Below, piece by piece: positions 61,827 through 64,000 of a DNA stretch of 64,000 bases; the stretch's first letter is position 1; every line of letters begins with the position of its first letter. The notes beneath the pieces are model-generated. The model had not been told where the DNA came from and ran no database searches. It saw nothing but the letters and a program-made list of their open reading frames with translations. The stretch is from Fibrobacter sp. GTDB lineage: Bacteria > Fibrobacterota > Fibrobacteria > Fibrobacterales > Fibrobacteraceae. Made by a program: the position numbers and the translations under genes. Where the stretch lies: assembly GCA_017965445.1 (NCBI GenBank), contig JAGCPZ010000027.1:1-64000 (forward strand). The letters run 5' to 3'.

Positions 61827-61840
61827 TTCCCGAACGGGAA
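61827..61840. promoter_or_regulatory. HipB-like operator 2
   Basis: Second identical palindrome TTCCCGAACGGGAA, 50 bp (about five helical turns) from the first and flanked by the same AATA before and AA after. Spacing suits cooperative binding or a DNA loop. Confidence 0.8.
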
Positions 61841-61908
61841 AATTTCGTAAAAACAATAACGGAAAATCACCGGATTCATTAAACTTAGGGCTCAGACCAG
61901 CCCAACCT

Positions 61909-62026
61909 TTGATGGAGCTAATTGGTCTATTTCCATCAAGAAAAAGATAACGGCAATAGTGTTACTTACAAGGCTCTAACAAATTGCCCGCAACTCACGC
62001 CGACATTCGACAAAATCGGCAAGTAA
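61909..62026 (+). pseudogene. Silent copy of the pilA 3' end
   Basis: Matches 61205-61323, the last 39 codons and stop of pilA, with 10 substitutions and one missing base in 119 (about 91% identity). Six of the ten substitutions are silent. It codes DGANWSISIKK, then after the frameshift DNGNSVTYKALTNCPQLTPTFDKIGK-stop (two pieces), which covers the second Cys of the pilin disulfide loop. No promoter, ribosome site or prepilin signal. Could be a remnant of a second pilin gene or a donor for gene conversion. Confidence 0.85.
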
Positions 62027-62096
62027 GCAAACAACCTAGAACAAATTCAATAGAATCTTCGTAAAAACGGAGACTCTTTTGGGGTCAAATACATAT

Positions 62097-62127
62097 CAAA
62101 AGTCAGCTCTTGTGTGAGCTGGCTTTT
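62097..62127 (+). terminator. Hairpin after the silent pilin copy
   Basis: AAAAGTCAGCTC, TTGTGT, GAGCTGGCTTTT; stem with one G-U pair and T-run. It may be the original terminator of the lost pilin paralogue. It also lies just beyond the convergent Rpn gene. Confidence 0.7.
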
Positions 62128-62152
62128 GCGTAGATTATGGCACCTCTTACAG

Positions 62153-63151
62153 CTATTTGACTGTTTTGCAGGTTTTCGTCTTCTGCAATTCGAGCACCTT
62201 TTCTTTGGGCAGATGCGAATACTTCATGATTTTGTCAAGAGGCTCGTTGTCGGCAAGCATGTCAAGCGCTATTTCGGCGCTACGATTATAACGCCCGTAC
62301 TCAGCCCCCTTTTCAAAGCTTTCATCAATAGCGTCACTATACGCATAGAGAAAATCTTTCATATTAGCCTGCTTAATTAATAGTTCGTCACTTGCCGTAT
62401 CGCATTCAATTCGTCGGAGGGCATCCTCGAAAGTCGGATTGTCGAACTCGGGCAGGGAACTTGAAGAACCCGCATTTTTCAAGATATAGAGCCAGCGATC
62501 TTCGTCTGTTTCGAGGTTGTCTTTCGACTTGTTAAACTTGGTAAGGTCCACAATAATATACTTATTTTTCGTAGAAATGGGAATGCAACCTTCCTTGCCC
62601 ACACTAGACAAATTATAAAGACCAACTTCATCACGATAAACATTTCCCATAAACTGAACGGGATAGTCCATGATCCAAATGGAATAGATTTCCGGCAATG
62701 TGTAGCGGAATTTTTCTTTTTTCGAATCGGGAAGGTTCTGAAAGTCGATTTCCTTGTTGTAATCGTTCTTTGCACGTAGCAGCAAGAATGCGTTGTATAT
62801 CATCATTCTGTCAACATAGTCGTTCAACTTGAGCTTTTGCATTTCTACATCTATTCGCTTACCAGCCTTGGTTCGGGCGCCGATGTCGAACTTGACACGG
62901 TAGGGTTCTGGCAAATGAAAAAGTTCATCTTGTTGAACCGTATAAGTCAGGGACTCAATTGCATTTTCGCCTTCAAAATGCAGTATTGCGTTCAAAAAAT
63001 TCACAAGCGCATCCTCGCTGTCGAGCAGAGCCCTGAATGCTGGGTCGCATCTGGGATCTAGGTATTTTTGCCCCTCAAACTTTTTCCTGGCGCTTTCTGC
63101 GTCATTTCTGTGCTCGTATGTTTCGAACAGGCTTTCGTCTTCAATATTCAT
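62153..63151 (-). CDS. Rpn family / PD-(D/E)XK nuclease family transposase
   Basis: 332 residues, apparently intact. N-terminal nuclease-like domain: KYLDPRCDPAFRALLDSEDALVNFLNAIL, RVKFDIGARTKAGKRIDVEMQ (Asp and the xExQ pattern typical of PD-(D/E)XK), YDRMMIYNA-like YVDRMMIYNAFLLLRAK. Centre STKNKYIIVDLTKF and C-terminal ALDMLADNEPLDKIMKYSHLPKEKVLEL. RpnA-E of E. coli share this architecture and promote RecA-independent recombination; mobility here is not shown by any terminal repeats. Start at ATG 63151 with GGAGA upstream. Converges on the silent pilin copy. Confidence 0.85.
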   Translation of the reverse strand: MNIEDESLFETYEHRNDAESARKKFEGQKYLDPRCDPAFRALLDSEDALVNFLNAILHFEGENAIESLTYTVQQDELFHLPEPYRVKFDIGARTKAGKRIDVEMQKLKLNDYVDRMMIYNAFLLLRAKNDYNKEIDFQNLPDSKKEKFRYTLPEIYSIWIMDYPVQFMGNVYRDEVGLYNLSSVGKEGCIPISTKNKYIIVDLTKFNKSKDNLETDEDRWLYILKNAGSSSSLPEFDNPTFEDALRRIECDTASDELLIKQANMKDFLYAYSDAIDESFEKGAEYGRYNRSAEIALDMLADNEPLDKIMKYSHLPKEKVLELQKTKTCKTVK

Positions 63152-63210
63152 TTTAAAATCTCCATAGTGTTTATGTTCAACGAATGAAGAATTCTTCCAC
63201 ATTCATATAG

Positions 63211-63254
63211 TTAACACGCTTTTTTGGAGATTTTGTACTGTAATTTTGTGTAAA
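63211..63254 (-). promoter_or_regulatory. Conserved upstream block of the intact Rpn gene
   Basis: Plus strand TTAACACGCTTTTTTG, a gap, then TGTACTGTAATTTT and GTGTAAA, matching 60358-60401 before the decayed copy. It lies 60 bp upstream of the ATG. Confidence 0.5.
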
Positions 63255-63271
63255 ATATTTTCATACGACAA

Positions 63272-63387
63272 AAGACAGGGCTCAACGCCCTGTCTTTTTT
63301 GCATTATCCGAGTCTGTTTTGTTGAAAAAAATATGTAATGCTCATTACGGGGGGATTTTTTCAATTAATAATGATTATAGGAACCCA
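63272..63387. repeat. Duplicated block B: terminator plus sulfatase 3' end
   Basis: Second copy of the block at 61347-61458, roughly 85% identical by eye. It includes a strong terminator (GACAGGGC/GCCCTGTC with T-run, 63275-63300) and the genuine 3' end of the sulfatase-like gene. Confidence 0.8.
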
Positions 63388-64000
63388 TGCGTAATAGAAA
63401 TCATCCGCATTGATTGTTGCCATAGGTCTATGATCACCTCGTATAACAAATTGATAGTCAGGATGTTTTTGTGCGAGTTGGGCTATTTTTGTTAATGTAT
63501 TTTCAACCAAAGAAAGATATACACACATATTATTTGAGTGGACAGTATCTTTGCATAAAATAGAATTTGACTGTAATAAAAGATTGCCGTTATATGGGGG
63601 ATGGGAGTCAAGAGTTGTCCAATATACGAACTTGTCGCCTGGCCTATATAAAATTGAGTCAATAATATTTATTACAGAAGAATCACAAATGCCTTCGAAA
63701 CCGTAACTGCATAATTTTGCGTTTCTTTCTTTGAATTGATCAATAAAAAGTAATGAATCAAATCCAAATTGGTTGTATTTTTCATTTCTTGAATAGAATG
63801 TTTCATCATAGCCGTGCATATACCAGGATTCGATGTGATTCTTTTTTAGTAAATGCATCAGGGGTATTATTGTAGAGTCTTCAGGAGACCATATTTGAAA
63901 AACAGATTTTGCTTCTTTACTCAAATTTTCTTCTTTAAAAACTGTGGAATCTTCATCAAAAGGTTTAAAAGTGTTGTAATTCCAAAATTCTCTATAAATA
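63361..64000 (-). CDS. Sulfatase/phosphoethanolamine-transferase-like protein (partial, C-terminal part)
   Basis: The frame is open to the window edge, so the N-terminus is missing; about 212 residues are visible. It belongs to the alkaline-phosphatase superfamily as in LTA synthase and EptA-like enzymes: YWTTLDSHPPYNGN matches the conserved T-x-DxHxPY motif, and VIRGDHRPMA is the metal-binding GDH motif. Such enzymes place phosphoglycerol or phosphoethanolamine on surface polymers. Ends WVPIIIIN-TGA; this 3' end is duplicated at 61433-61456. Confidence 0.75.
   Translation of the reverse strand, partial: IYREFWNYNTFKPFDEDSTVFKEENLSKEAKSVFQIWSPEDSTIIPLMHLLKKNHIESWYMHGYDETFYSRNEKYNQFGFDSLLFIDQFKERNAKLCSYGFEGICDSSVINIIDSILYRPGDKFVYWTTLDSHPPYNGNLLLQSNSILCKDTVHSNNMCVYLSLVENTLTKIAQLAQKHPDYQFVIRGDHRPMATINADDFYYAWVPIIIIN

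Noticed and set aside
1-64000. CRISPR arrays, tRNA genes, rRNA genes and insertion sequences with terminal inverted repeats
   Set aside because: No regular repeat-spacer array, no cloverleaf-like sequence and no DDE transposase were recognised; the Rpn-family genes lack visible terminal repeats.

Overview
The window looks like chromosomal DNA of a Fibrobacter (phylum Fibrobacterota, close to the rumen cellulose degrader F. succinogenes). The evidence is two TIGR02147-type paralogues, a protein with two F. succinogenes major paralogous (TIGR02145/FISUMP) domains, secreted proteins with serine-rich linkers, and a GH5 cellulase with a C-terminal sorting-like tail. No tRNA, rRNA or CRISPR array was seen.

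Layout. 1-2.3 kb: rpmI-rplT, with a stray copy of the rplT 3' end just downstream, then a zinc peptidase. 2.5-4.8 kb: a MaeB-type malic enzyme. 5.0-10.1 kb: two tandem copies of a module made of a TIGR02147 regulator-like protein and a two-domain lipoprotein; both regulators appear to be transcribed without a leader. 10.3-24.4 kb: housekeeping and stress genes (GH5 endoglucanase, polA with an in-frame repeat insertion, a flavodiiron protein with an optional membrane N-terminus, NAD(P)HX repair enzyme, outer-membrane barrel, ArsR-controlled Cu/Zn exporter, Ski2-like helicase). 24.4-46.2 kb: a surface polysaccharide locus. It opens with rfbA, runs through an AT-rich island of glycosyltransferases, flippase, polymerase, LicD, acyltransferase and modification genes, and closes with rfbB, rfbC, a low-molecular-weight phosphatase, a Wza-like exporter and a GDP-mannose enzyme. 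No rfbD, Wzc kinase or initiating sugar-phosphate transferase is visible. 46.5-49.7 kb: pheS and the FISUMP protein.

49.8-64 kb is the most unusual part, a type IV pilus surface system. A PilW-like minor pilin is followed 10 bp later by a 2584-residue protein that starts with a PilX-like membrane helix and continues into a cysteine-rich multidomain adhesin. Downstream lie decayed Rpn/PD-(D/E)XK genes and then the major pilin gene (pilA), with three 11-bp tandem repeats just upstream of its promoter. Beyond pilA are a duplicated terminator block, an orphan HipB-like repressor with two perfect operators, a silent 119-bp copy of the pilin 3' end, an intact Rpn gene, and a sulfatase-like gene that runs off the window.

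A recurring theme is extra copies of gene 3' ends placed just downstream of the intact gene (rplT, pilA), or of the convergent gene's 3' end. They differ mostly by silent changes, as expected from recombination at conserved gene ends. Several promoters share a TATATT -10 box with a 17-bp spacer.
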